64,000 bases of DNA, taken from assembly GCA_964217345.1 (NCBI GenBank), contig CAXPJI010000036.1:1-64000 (forward strand), given 5' to 3'. Made by a program: the position numbers and the translations under genes. Under the pieces are notes generated by a model. It searched no databases and was not told the DNA's origin. It saw only the letters and a program-made list of their open reading frames with translations. Positions 1 through 8,584 of this stretch are shown here, piece by piece. Position 1 is the first letter of the stretch; every line of letters begins with the position of its first letter. Origin of the DNA: UBA3478 sp964217345 (GTDB lineage Bacteria > Bacteroidota > Bacteroidia > Flavobacteriales > Flavobacteriaceae).

Positions 1-744
1 CCTAATCATCCGAAAGATGATGATGAAATAATTGCTCTATACGAGTCGAAAATCACCTCAAAGACTAAATTGATTATGGTATGCCACATGATCAATATAA
101 CAGGGCAAATACTCCCAATTAAAAAGATATGCGATATGGCACACTCCTATGGCGTAGAAGTTTTGGTTGATGGTGCTCACTGCGTTGGACACTTTGATTT
201 TAAAATCACAGAATTAAATTGCGATTACTATGGTTCTAGTCTTCACAAGTGGTTGGCAGCCCCATTAGGCAATGGTCTACTCTATATCAAAGACGAACAT
301 CGTCCAAAAATCTGGCCTTTGCTTGCAGACTACGAAAAAGACCTTACTCAAATTCGTAGGTTAAACCATTTAGGGACGCATCCGGCCTATATTACCCTTG
401 GTATAGCAGATGCCATAGACTACCTCAACGAAATTGGAATTAAACGCAAAGAACAACGCCTCAGTCAGATAAGACAATACTGGATGAAGAATCTTCAAGA
501 CATTGAAAATGTTCAGATCAACACCCCTTGGAGCAACGAAAGAGCTTGTGGAATAGCGAATGTTGGTCTTAAAAACCTGAAACCTGCAGAAATGGCAAAA
601 AGACTCTTCGACGAGTTTAACATTTTCACCGTGGCCATTGATTATGCCAATGTTCAAGGGTGCAGAATTACCCCTAATGTGTTCACCACTTTCGACGAGT
701 TAGATCGCTTTTCAGAAGCTGTTATACAACTCTCAAAAGTTTAA
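1..744 (+). CDS. Class V aminotransferase family protein (5' end outside window)
   Basis: The reading frame is open from base 1, so the start lies upstream of the window and only the last 247 residues are seen. The fold type I PLP pattern of class V aminotransferases (cysteine desulfurase / isopenicillin N epimerase-like group) is present. The sequence VLVDGAHCVGHF carries the cofactor-contacting Asp, and SSLHKWLAAP carries the Lys that should form the Schiff base. This is followed by a C-terminal small domain with a GIANVGLKNL strand. The His before the Lys and the absence of a Cys loop fit the epimerase-like branch better than IscS/SufS. The substrate cannot be read from the sequence. It ends directly against the convergent aminotransferase gene on the other strand. 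Confidence 0.82.
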   Translation, partial: PNHPKDDDEIIALYESKITSKTKLIMVCHMINITGQILPIKKICDMAHSYGVEVLVDGAHCVGHFDFKITELNCDYYGSSLHKWLAAPLGNGLLYIKDEHRPKIWPLLADYEKDLTQIRRLNHLGTHPAYITLGIADAIDYLNEIGIKRKEQRLSQIRQYWMKNLQDIENVQINTPWSNERACGIANVGLKNLKPAEMAKRLFDEFNIFTVAIDYANVQGCRITPNVFTTFDELDRFSEAVIQLSKV

Positions 745-1860
745 CTATCCATTATATACCTCGAGCATGCCCTTAATGAATAGATCGACCTCTTCTGCGG
801 TTCCAGTGCTTATACGACACCAATCATAAAACGGAGGAAAAGGTCTACCGATTCGCACTCCCTTAGCTAACATTTCAGGGCCTAATACTCTGATATCTCT
901 TTTCGAATGAAAAAAGATAAAGTTGGTACTTGAGCGAACATAACCTAACCGAAGGTGGTCAAGCAAATCATAAATACGCTGTTTTTGTTTGCGATTTTGT
1001 TCAAGTGAAAATTGATAAAAATCACGATCCTCCAAAGAAGCTTCTGCGGCGGCAATGGCAAGTACATTACTCATTGCTACCACATTCTTACGTATTTGTT
1101 GAGCCAAATGAGGCGGAGCGATAAGGTATCCTATCCTCGTTCCAGCAAGACCATAAACCTTAGAAAAGGTTTTCGAGACGATCACATTCTTTCCCTGTCT
1201 TACAAGTGCGTCCATAGAAGGATAATGATCTTCTTCTATAAAATCATAGTAAGCCTCATCTGAAAAAACGATGGTTCGCTCACTTACTGAATTACAAAAA
1301 TCGGTTAAGGCTTCCGCCGGCAGCAGAGTACCAGTTGGGTTGTTTGGGTTGCATAAGAACACCAGCTTGGTCTTTGAACTGATACGCTTTTCAATTTCAT
1401 TTAAGTCGTATCCTTTATCTTCTCCTACAGGAACCCAGTTGATAGTCGCATCCCATCCCTTGGCATAATCCATCATTGCTAAGAAAGTAGGCTGACCAGT
1501 AATAATCTCGCCTCCACTGTGGGCAAAGGTGAGCCCTGTAATTTTCAGACCTTCAGTTGAGCCACCGGTGATAATAATACTTTCAGGTTCAACTCCATGT
1601 ATTTTTGCAAGCTTTTCTGCGAGTGCATCACTGTACTCGTAAGGGTATCGACATGCATGACCAAATGCCTTAATGATCGACTCTTGAACCTTCTTCGAAG
1701 GACCATAAGGGTTCTCATTCGAACTCAGCCGAACGACACTTTCTAAAGGTCGTGGATTGTAATCAGCGATTTCCTTTGCTGAAAGTAACGTAGATGGAGC
1801 AACTAATAACCCCCCAATTCCTAGGGATGATCTTAACCAATCTCTTCTTGTTTGTCCCAT
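745..1860 (-). CDS. Exported HisC-like class I/II aminotransferase with Tat signal
   Basis: This 371-residue PLP enzyme resembles histidinol-phosphate aminotransferases. Residues 1-30 form a twin-arginine signal (TRRDWLRSS followed by a hydrophobic stretch ending near LLSAKE), so the enzyme should be folded with its cofactor in the cytosol and then exported. Typical motifs follow: SSNENPYGPS near residue 48, FLCNPNNPTG near 170, a SDEAYYDF Asp near 200, SKTFSKVYGLAG with the PLP Lys near 231, and a late RIGRPF Arg region. The start is fixed by the Tat signal. No his genes are nearby, so a biosynthetic HisC role is unlikely. It lies downstream of the dipeptidase, separated by a hairpin with a T-run that ends 15 bases before the ATG. 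The substrate is unknown. Confidence 0.85.
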   Translation of the reverse strand: MGQTRRDWLRSSLGIGGLLVAPSTLLSAKEIADYNPRPLESVVRLSSNENPYGPSKKVQESIIKAFGHACRYPYEYSDALAEKLAKIHGVEPESIIITGGSTEGLKITGLTFAHSGGEIITGQPTFLAMMDYAKGWDATINWVPVGEDKGYDLNEIEKRISSKTKLVFLCNPNNPTGTLLPAEALTDFCNSVSERTIVFSDEAYYDFIEEDHYPSMDALVRQGKNVIVSKTFSKVYGLAGTRIGYLIAPPHLAQQIRKNVVAMSNVLAIAAAEASLEDRDFYQFSLEQNRKQKQRIYDLLDHLRLGYVRSSTNFIFFHSKRDIRVLGPEMLAKGVRIGRPFPPFYDWCRISTGTAEEVDLFIKGMLEVYNG

Positions 1861-1879
1861 AGTAATAACTTAATTAAAA

Positions 1880-1944
1880 AAGCACAGACGAGATACTTCA
1901 CTTAAGGGAGGTAACGACCTCCAATATGCATCTTGTCCGTGCTT
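1880..1944 (-). terminator. Long imperfect inverted repeat with inner hairpin and T-run; terminator or attenuator
   Basis: The arms 1880-1894 and 1930-1944 are complementary at 13 of 15 positions. Inside them sits a perfect 6-bp hairpin (1907-1912 with 1917-1922, four-base loop). Read on the minus strand the outer stem ends in a run of six T (1881-1876). It lies 52 bases after the dipeptidase stop, so it can end the VCBS/dipeptidase operon. Because the T-run stops only 15 bases before the aminotransferase ATG, it could instead act as a leader attenuator for that gene. Confidence 0.6.
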
Positions 1945-1996
1945 GTCTCAATAAGAGAGAATTTCTAAGATACACAAAATCAACGAACTACCAAAA

Positions 1997-3277
1997 TTAT
2001 GATTGCCATTGTGTGCTTACAGCCTGTACCTCGTCTAGAACTCTAAGGAGATTTTCTCCCCAAAGCTTTTGGATATCTTCTTCGCTGTAGCCTCTCTTTA
2101 CGAGTTCTAAGGTTACATTAAAAGTCTCTGAAGCGTCTTGCCATCCGCCTACACCACCACCGCCATCGAAGTCTGAAGAAATACCCACATGGTCAATACC
2201 TATTAGGTTTACCATATAGTCAATATGATCTACAAAATCGGCAACAGTTACTCCCGTTGGAGCCTTTGGATCATTAGCGACTAGCTCATCAGCCTCAGCT
2301 ACGATTTCGCGATAATAATTCATAAAAGCAGCTCTTTTATCGGCATCTAGATTTCTAAGTTCAAAGCGATCATACCACTCTAAACCCTTATCTGCTGCGA
2401 GACGAGTTCTAATAGCCTGCATGTATTCGTTGCGAGCATTATGCTTCTCTGTATTCAGATAAGAAGAAAATGCGACGGTTTGAACTACGCCCCCGTTCTC
2501 TTTCATCCAAAACAACTGCTCATCATCAAGATTTCTTGAATGATCACAAAGAGCACGAGCTGACGAGTGTGAGGCAATAATTGGGGCTTTTGACAAGACA
2601 ATCATTTGACGCATCGCCTCCTTTGAAGGATGAGAAACATCAATCATCATTCCTAGACGATTCATTTCAACAATAGCCTCTTTTCCTAGCTCACTTAAAC
2701 CCTCGTGTAGAAATCCATCAGCCTCTCCTGTATTAGAATCAGAGAATTGACTGTGTCCATTATGGGATAGCGAAACATAACGCGCGCCTTTATCTCTGTA
2801 AAGTTCAAAATTACCTAAATCTTCACCTATCGGATAGGCGTTCTCAACACCAATCATAGCAACCTTCTTACCCTCGGCGATAAGCGATCGAACCTCGTTA
2901 GAAGAAGTCGCAAGACCTATTTGATCGGGAGCATATTCCTCAACCAAACGATGAATAGCGTCGAACTTAGACATTGCATTCATCTCTGCACTAGCATAAC
3001 CTTCTTCAGTTAAATCACCTTGCCCCGTGTAGACGATAAGCCAAGCTACATCAAGCTGACCTTCGTCCATTTTAGGGAGATTCACTTGAGTATTCAAGCG
3101 CTGTGTATAATTGATACTATCGGTAAAATTGGCTACATTGATATCATCATGGGTGTCAATGGTAATTACCGATTCATGAATTCGTCTCGCTTTTTCTTCT
3201 AAAGTCTCCGTTTGGGTAGTACAGCTCGCTACGATCATAAGACCGAGTAAGCCGAGGATTGATTGTATTCTTTTCAT
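1997..3277 (-). CDS. Membrane dipeptidase (peptidase M19), lipoprotein
   Basis: This 426-residue protein belongs to the renal dipeptidase family, zinc enzymes that cleave dipeptides including some with a D-residue. An SPII signal (LIVASCTTQ) predicts lipid anchoring in the envelope. Metal-site motifs of the family are visible in order: THDDIN near residue 43, MIGVENAYPIG near 143 with the bridging Glu, DVSHPSKEA near 214 and ASHSSARALCDHSRN near 235, then GISSDFDGGGG near 370. The length is normal for the bacterial family. Its ATG overlaps the stop of the upstream VCBS protein by one base (TAATG), so the two are probably translationally coupled. A role in peptide scavenging or cell-wall peptide turnover is inferred. 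Confidence 0.92.
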   Translation of the reverse strand: MKRIQSILGLLGLMIVASCTTQTETLEEKARRIHESVITIDTHDDINVANFTDSINYTQRLNTQVNLPKMDEGQLDVAWLIVYTGQGDLTEEGYASAEMNAMSKFDAIHRLVEEYAPDQIGLATSSNEVRSLIAEGKKVAMIGVENAYPIGEDLGNFELYRDKGARYVSLSHNGHSQFSDSNTGEADGFLHEGLSELGKEAIVEMNRLGMMIDVSHPSKEAMRQMIVLSKAPIIASHSSARALCDHSRNLDDEQLFWMKENGGVVQTVAFSSYLNTEKHNARNEYMQAIRTRLAADKGLEWYDRFELRNLDADKRAAFMNYYREIVAEADELVANDPKAPTGVTVADFVDHIDYMVNLIGIDHVGISSDFDGGGGVGGWQDASETFNVTLELVKRGYSEEDIQKLWGENLLRVLDEVQAVSTQWQS

Positions 3278-6200
3278 TAGTAGTTCAGTTTAAGTTGATG
3301 TAGGTAATCATCATTCAAACCGACAATTACCGCATTCATTGAAGGTAAGAAAACAGATGATTTAATGTTACCCTGAATCTTAATAAACTGGTCGCTAGAA
3401 ATATTTTGGTCTAGTTGACCGTTTTCAAAAAGCGCGATAGGCAGGGCACCTACTCCGTCTAATCGAGGAGTTTCTACTTCTGTATTGTAGATGTTTCCGA
3501 AAAGAAGTAGCTGTCTTTTATCATCTTCATTAGTGATTAGCTCGGCACTCAATATGGGGAATAATTGAGCTTCAAAAGGCAGTGTTTCTACTTCAAAGTT
3601 CAATTGGCCTTTATTTCTAAGGAGAACACTTTCGAAGGTAATTACTTCCCGTTCATAGGCTTCTGTTAACTTTTCACCATAGATATCGTCCAAGCTTGCA
3701 GAAGCAAATGCTTCATAAGTTTTGAATTTATTGCTAATAAAAGGCATCTGTTGGGTAGAACATTCCTTACCTCTTACCGGCACATAAGTGTCATTATATA
3801 CTTTACTCAACACGATATCAGGGGAGCCGTTTTCATCGAAATCATTCGCATAAATCTTGAACGGCTTCTCTTTCGACGTTTTGAATTTGATCGATTTACC
3901 TACATTACCAGCAACAAAATCCATCAATCCGTCTTGATCTAAGTCTACCGGTGTTAAGCTATGCCACCAGCCGGTGAGATCTTTTAACGGATGTTCTGAC
4001 TGATATTCGAGAATCCCTTTATTATTCATCCAGATCCCGATACCGGTCCATTCACCGAGCATCATGATATCCTTATAGCCATCTCCATTTAAATCAACCA
4101 CCGCAATATCATTGACCATACCAAAAGTGTCGAAGCCTGTGGTTCTATCTTCTGTAACGTTTACCAATCTTCCCCCTTGGTTTTCATAAAGAATTGAAGG
4201 CGCATGTCTCGGATAGTTTTTGGGTATAATTCGGTTTCCAACAATGATATCTTGATCACCGTCTAAGTCAATATCGATTGCGACCACCTGCTTTCCATTT
4301 TCGCGATTTTCTGCAAGAACCTCTGAATGATAATGAGAGAATTTACCGTCGCCATCATTTAGATACAATCGGTCTTGATAATAAGAAGAATACGATCCGA
4401 AATCGTTTCCTCCGCTAGTCACAAATAGGTCTAAATCTCCATCTCCTTCAAAATCAAAAGCAACAGCATCTGCGTCTTCAAATACACGGTCATCCTCGAA
4501 ACCGGGTTGTACGCTGGCAATTAATTTACCGCCTTGCTGAACAAGTAGTTGAGCCGCCGAGCCACTAGATCCAGATACCCAAACATCTTCAACCCCATCT
4601 CCGTTAGCATCAAATCGAGTTAGAAATGGCCCTTGCGTAGATTGAGCATAAGGAAGAAGGATTTCTGTTTCAAACTCGTTAAGTGGATTTTCCTCATGAG
4701 CTATATCCAAGGTAGTTACCTCAGCAATCAGAGTAGATTCAAGCTCTCTAGAATCTGTAATAATGCTAGAAGCATTCTCTGGTTTATTTATTGTTAAGCG
4801 CTGATTGACCTTTAATTCTGTTTGTACAATCTCTGACCCATCAGGCCAAACCACTCTTAGTCGGTCAATAACGCTTGCCTCACCTAATCCGAAATAGGCT
4901 TTGTTTTCTTGGGAAGAGCGATATCCTCTCACTCTTTTAATTTCTTCAAAGTAGTACTGATTACCCGCCCATAACTCTACCTTAGGATAATCCTCACCGA
5001 GATCTGAACGAGTATCGACAACCAAATAATTACCTCTCTGATTTTCAACACTTGTATTTCGGTAAACAAAGGCCTCTGTGTCGATATTATTAATGATCAT
5101 GTCAAGGTCTCCGTCGTTATCTAAATCTCCCACAGCCATCCCGTTAGAGAAGGTAGGTGCGCCCAACCCCCATTTTTCAGTACTATCTTTTAATTTAAAA
5201 TTGCCCTGGTTTTCAAACAGCAGATTAGGCAATTTCTCAGATGGCATAGACTCATACAGCTCTTCTTTAACCGAAACGGGGATATTTCCACGATAACGCA
5301 TGCGCGCTTCATTTACTCGATTTTGAAGATCATTGTCGAGTGCATACCTGCGATATCCATTGGTTATAAAAAGATCTTTATCAGAATCTAGGTCAAAATC
5401 TTCCATGAGTACCGACCAACTCCAATCAGTACTTGCCGTCTTTGTAGCATGAGAAATATTTGAAAAACTCCCATTACCATGATTGAGCTGAAAGGTATTG
5501 TACATGTATTGGTAATGATAGTCTAGATCATTGATCAAAAAGTCAAATCGATCGGTATTCATCGAAGCCATTAGCGTTTTTGATCGCTTATGATCTGCCG
5601 CGGCCATATCTAGTACAAATATTTCTTGATGACTATCGTTATTAAAATCAGCGATATCTACACCCATTCCATAAAACGAAATATGCTGAGTATATGACTG
5701 AATTTCATCTTTAAAGGTGCCATCTTTTTGATTGATATACAGTGCGTCAGGAATGTAGTAGTCACTGGACACATAAAGATCAATCCACCCATCCTTGTTA
5801 ATATCTGAAGCTACGAGGCCAAGTCCAAAGACTGGTGACAAAAGACCGGCTTCAAGAGTAACATCTACAAACACCCCTTCCTTATTCTCATAAAGTTTAG
5901 AGGTATTAAACTCGCGATCTTCGGGATGTGCTTCTAGATATGCATACAGACTTAGTGGGTCAAAACCGTAAAGTTCATTTTCATTTAATACAAAGCAATC
6001 GAGATCTCCATCGCGATCATAGTCAAGGAAAACCGCCTGGGTACTCTCACCTCTATCATCTAAACCATAAGTCGCAGCTTCTTCGCTAAAGGTCTCATCT
6101 CCATTGTTAATGTATAAGAGATTGGCGCGATCTTCACGATCGTTGGGCCCTCCTTGAGTGATATAAATGTCCATGAAACCATCAGCATTAATATCGCTAA

Positions 6201-6549
6201 ATGTCACCCCATTAGACCATTGATTTCCAATCTGTATTCCTGAAGATTCTGAAGCATCACGAAACACAAAATCACCTTGATTAAAGAACAGTTTATTTTC
6301 GACTTGATTACCAGCGAAAACCACATCTAATAATCCGTCATTATTTAGGTCTTCTACCCCAACACCTGCACCATTATAGAAGTAGTCGTAGTCGAATAGA
6401 TTTTGTCGATTAGAAACATTGTGTGTTAATCGATTTTCAAAGACCAAGCCAGTATTTGCAGACTCCAATTTTTCAAAAATGGTATCTTTTCGCTCTGAAC
6501 ATGAAGTTAGCAGTATAATTGCGCTTAAAAAGAGAAGGTGTTTTGCCAT
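3277..6549 (-). CDS. VCBS/FG-GAP repeat lipoprotein with ASPIC/UnbV domain (first paralogue)
   Basis: This is a large surface lipoprotein of 1090 residues with signal MAKHLLFLSAIILLTSCSE. I count about thirteen calcium-loop motifs of the DxNxDGxxD type, such as DLNNDGLLD, DINADGFMD, DLDNDGDLD and DLNGDGYKD. They mark FG-GAP/VCBS beta-propeller blades in an N-terminal and a C-terminal set. Between them, around residues 510-590, lies the ASPIC/UnbV segment (YFGLGEA, then VVWPDGSE). Such proteins are common next to Bacteroidetes transport and degradation genes and are thought to bind ligands or surfaces; no enzyme activity is evident. It is coupled to the dipeptidase (TAATG) and divergent from the DUF255 gene, with only 24 bases between starts. 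A paralogue lies at 37969-41214. Confidence 0.9.
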   Translation of the reverse strand: MAKHLLFLSAIILLTSCSERKDTIFEKLESANTGLVFENRLTHNVSNRQNLFDYDYFYNGAGVGVEDLNNDGLLDVVFAGNQVENKLFFNQGDFVFRDASESSGIQIGNQWSNGVTFSDINADGFMDIYITQGGPNDREDRANLLYINNGDETFSEEAATYGLDDRGESTQAVFLDYDRDGDLDCFVLNENELYGFDPLSLYAYLEAHPEDREFNTSKLYENKEGVFVDVTLEAGLLSPVFGLGLVASDINKDGWIDLYVSSDYYIPDALYINQKDGTFKDEIQSYTQHISFYGMGVDIADFNNDSHQEIFVLDMAAADHKRSKTLMASMNTDRFDFLINDLDYHYQYMYNTFQLNHGNGSFSNISHATKTASTDWSWSVLMEDFDLDSDKDLFITNGYRRYALDNDLQNRVNEARMRYRGNIPVSVKEELYESMPSEKLPNLLFENQGNFKLKDSTEKWGLGAPTFSNGMAVGDLDNDGDLDMIINNIDTEAFVYRNTSVENQRGNYLVVDTRSDLGEDYPKVELWAGNQYYFEEIKRVRGYRSSQENKAYFGLGEASVIDRLRVVWPDGSEIVQTELKVNQRLTINKPENASSIITDSRELESTLIAEVTTLDIAHEENPLNEFETEILLPYAQSTQGPFLTRFDANGDGVEDVWVSGSSGSAAQLLVQQGGKLIASVQPGFEDDRVFEDADAVAFDFEGDGDLDLFVTSGGNDFGSYSSYYQDRLYLNDGDGKFSHYHSEVLAENRENGKQVVAIDIDLDGDQDIIVGNRIIPKNYPRHAPSILYENQGGRLVNVTEDRTTGFDTFGMVNDIAVVDLNGDGYKDIMMLGEWTGIGIWMNNKGILEYQSEHPLKDLTGWWHSLTPVDLDQDGLMDFVAGNVGKSIKFKTSKEKPFKIYANDFDENGSPDIVLSKVYNDTYVPVRGKECSTQQMPFISNKFKTYEAFASASLDDIYGEKLTEAYEREVITFESVLLRNKGQLNFEVETLPFEAQLFPILSAELITNEDDKRQLLLFGNIYNTEVETPRLDGVGALPIALFENGQLDQNISSDQFIKIQGNIKSSVFLPSMNAVIVGLNDDYLHQLKLNY

Positions 6550-6573
6550 GATTGCAACTTACAAAATATTGAA

Positions 6574-8583
6574 ATGTTAAAAAATTATAGCAGGCAACTT
6601 AGTTTCTTAGCGGTACTCTTTCTACTCTTTAATTCTTGCGCTGAAAACGAGTCGATTATTCACAGAAACAATCTCGATTTAGAGCGAAGCGAGTACCTAT
6701 TGCAACACTCAGAAAACCCGGTTCATTGGCAAGCTTGGAGCGAGCAAGTTTTATCCATCGCCAAAAAACAGCAGAAACCAATTATTATCAGCATCGGATA
6801 TTCCTCTTGCCACTGGTGTCACGTCATGGAGCGGGAGTCTTTTTCTGATGATGAGGTTGCTGATCTTATGAATCAACATTTCATCTCGATTAAAGTAGAT
6901 CGCGAAGAAAAGCCAGATATTGATTTCTACTATCTAACTGCCGCCCAACTAATCACGGGAAGTCCTGCCGGATGGCCACTAAACATCATTGCCACTCCTG
7001 AAGGTGAAGCGTTTTACGCAGGAACCTACCACAGTAAAGAAGAGTGGATTGAGGTCTTGAACAAAACCATCAATCAATTAGAAAAAAATAAAGATCGATT
7101 GTTCGATTACGCTAGAATGGTCAAAGAAGGTTTAATCAATCAAACACAACCCATCGAAGTAAGCGACAATTCTGAACTTTTAGATAAAGCAGAACTAGCG
7201 TTAAGTCTTAAAACCTGGATGTCAGAGTGGGACTTTGATTACGGGGGAATTCGCGCAGAAGAGAAATTTGTAAATCCGCCTCAACTGGAGTTTCTTTTAG
7301 ATTATAACGAGCTGAACCCCTCAGCAGAAATCGAAGACTTCATTTTCTCTACGCTAAAAAGGATTGCACAATCAGGCCTCATCGACCCCCTCAATGGAGG
7401 AGCCTTTAGGTACAGCACCGATGACAAATGGCATATACCTCATTTTGAAAAGATGCTCTACGACAATGGGCAATTACTCAAGCTCTATTCAAGGGCTTAC
7501 CTAAAGTATAATGAACCGCTCTTTTTAGAAACTGCATCACTGATTTCAAAGTATCTATTCGAAACCTTGAAATTGGATTCAGAGCTCTTTTCTGCCTCAC
7601 AAAATGCCGAAAGTGAAGGAAAAGAAGGCTATTACTATTTGTTTTCTAAAGAAGAATTCGGAGAAGAAGTACTCAACAAGATAACAAGGTTTGAGTTTGA
7701 TTCAGAGTCCTTTCATTTACCCGCCCAGCCGTCAAGTAATTCAATCATAAAAACCTTGAATGAAAGACGAGCTTCTAAAGTTGCTCCTGAGATTGACCAC
7801 AAGGCCATTATTTCGTGGAATGCCCTAACGATAGAAGGGCTATTCTACTATTATCTGGCATCGGGTGAGGCAGCAATTTTAGATCAGGCAAAGGCTTCAT
7901 TAAATGCAGCTCTCAGTGATTCAAAATCTCTTAGGCACGTTGCCGGAGATCCTTCTAGTAATGCTGTTTTAGAAGATTATGCGTTCTTAGCAAAGACAGC
8001 ACTAACGGCCTACCAAATTACTGGAGAAAAATACTACCTCGAAGCTACCATCGAACTTACGGATATCGCCATCGATCGTTTTGAGATGAGTGAATCTCCA
8101 CTTTTTGCCAACAGCCCCAAGAACCTATCGAGCGGCGTTCCTAGAATTATTAATTCAAGTGATGGGGTCTTACCAAATCCGAACGCATCCCTTTCGTCAA
8201 CGCTTTATTACCTCTCACATATCACCGGAGTAGAATCGTACAAGAAACGTCATGAAGCAATGGTCATGGCTATTCAGCCTTGGGTGATTGAAAGCGTGGG
8301 TTTCTTCCCGAGTTGGGCCAACAATCTACTTCATAGTCAGCATCCTTTTTATGAGGTTGTGGTAATGGGTGAAGAGGCTAAATCTTTTGCCGAAGAACTA
8401 TTGATCAAGCAATTTGCCAATACCTTGACATTGCATAGCAGCGAGGAGAGTGAAGAATCACCTTTATTTAAAAATCGCTTTGTAGCTGATGAAACTTTAA
8501 TCTACATCTGTATTGACAATACTTGCCTTCAACCCCTAAGCGAAATTCAAGAGGCTAAAGATTTTCTTACCAAAAGGCAGTAA
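6574..8583 (+). CDS. DUF255 / YyaL-type thioredoxin-fold protein, predicted lipoprotein
   Basis: The N-terminal thioredoxin-like domain of the YyaL/SPATA20 family is clear: NPVHWQAW, then SIGYSSCHWCHVMERESF with a CxxC pair, then KVDREEKPDID. A long alpha/alpha-toroid part related to six-hairpin glycosidases follows, with motifs GGAFRYSTDDKWHIPHFEKM, EGKEGYYYL, ISWNAL and LEDYAFL. I chose ATG 6574 because it begins directly with a hydrophobic signal and lipobox (LLFNSCAEN); an upstream in-frame start would place twelve hydrophilic residues before it and overlap the divergent gene. Most family members lack an export signal, so an envelope location is unusual. The 669-residue length is normal. 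The reaction is unknown for the family. Confidence 0.88.
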   Translation: MLKNYSRQLSFLAVLFLLFNSCAENESIIHRNNLDLERSEYLLQHSENPVHWQAWSEQVLSIAKKQQKPIIISIGYSSCHWCHVMERESFSDDEVADLMNQHFISIKVDREEKPDIDFYYLTAAQLITGSPAGWPLNIIATPEGEAFYAGTYHSKEEWIEVLNKTINQLEKNKDRLFDYARMVKEGLINQTQPIEVSDNSELLDKAELALSLKTWMSEWDFDYGGIRAEEKFVNPPQLEFLLDYNELNPSAEIEDFIFSTLKRIAQSGLIDPLNGGAFRYSTDDKWHIPHFEKMLYDNGQLLKLYSRAYLKYNEPLFLETASLISKYLFETLKLDSELFSASQNAESEGKEGYYYLFSKEEFGEEVLNKITRFEFDSESFHLPAQPSSNSIIKTLNERRASKVAPEIDHKAIISWNALTIEGLFYYYLASGEAAILDQAKASLNAALSDSKSLRHVAGDPSSNAVLEDYAFLAKTALTAYQITGEKYYLEATIELTDIAIDRFEMSESPLFANSPKNLSSGVPRIINSSDGVLPNPNASLSSTLYYLSHITGVESYKKRHEAMVMAIQPWVIESVGFFPSWANNLLHSQHPFYEVVVMGEEAKSFAEELLIKQFANTLTLHSSEESEESPLFKNRFVADETLIYICIDNTCLQPLSEIQEAKDFLTKRQ

Positions 8584-8584
8584 A

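Noticed and set aside
745..1860. Histidine biosynthesis HisC
   Set aside because: Tat export signal and absence of any his gene make a biosynthetic role unlikely despite the family resemblance.
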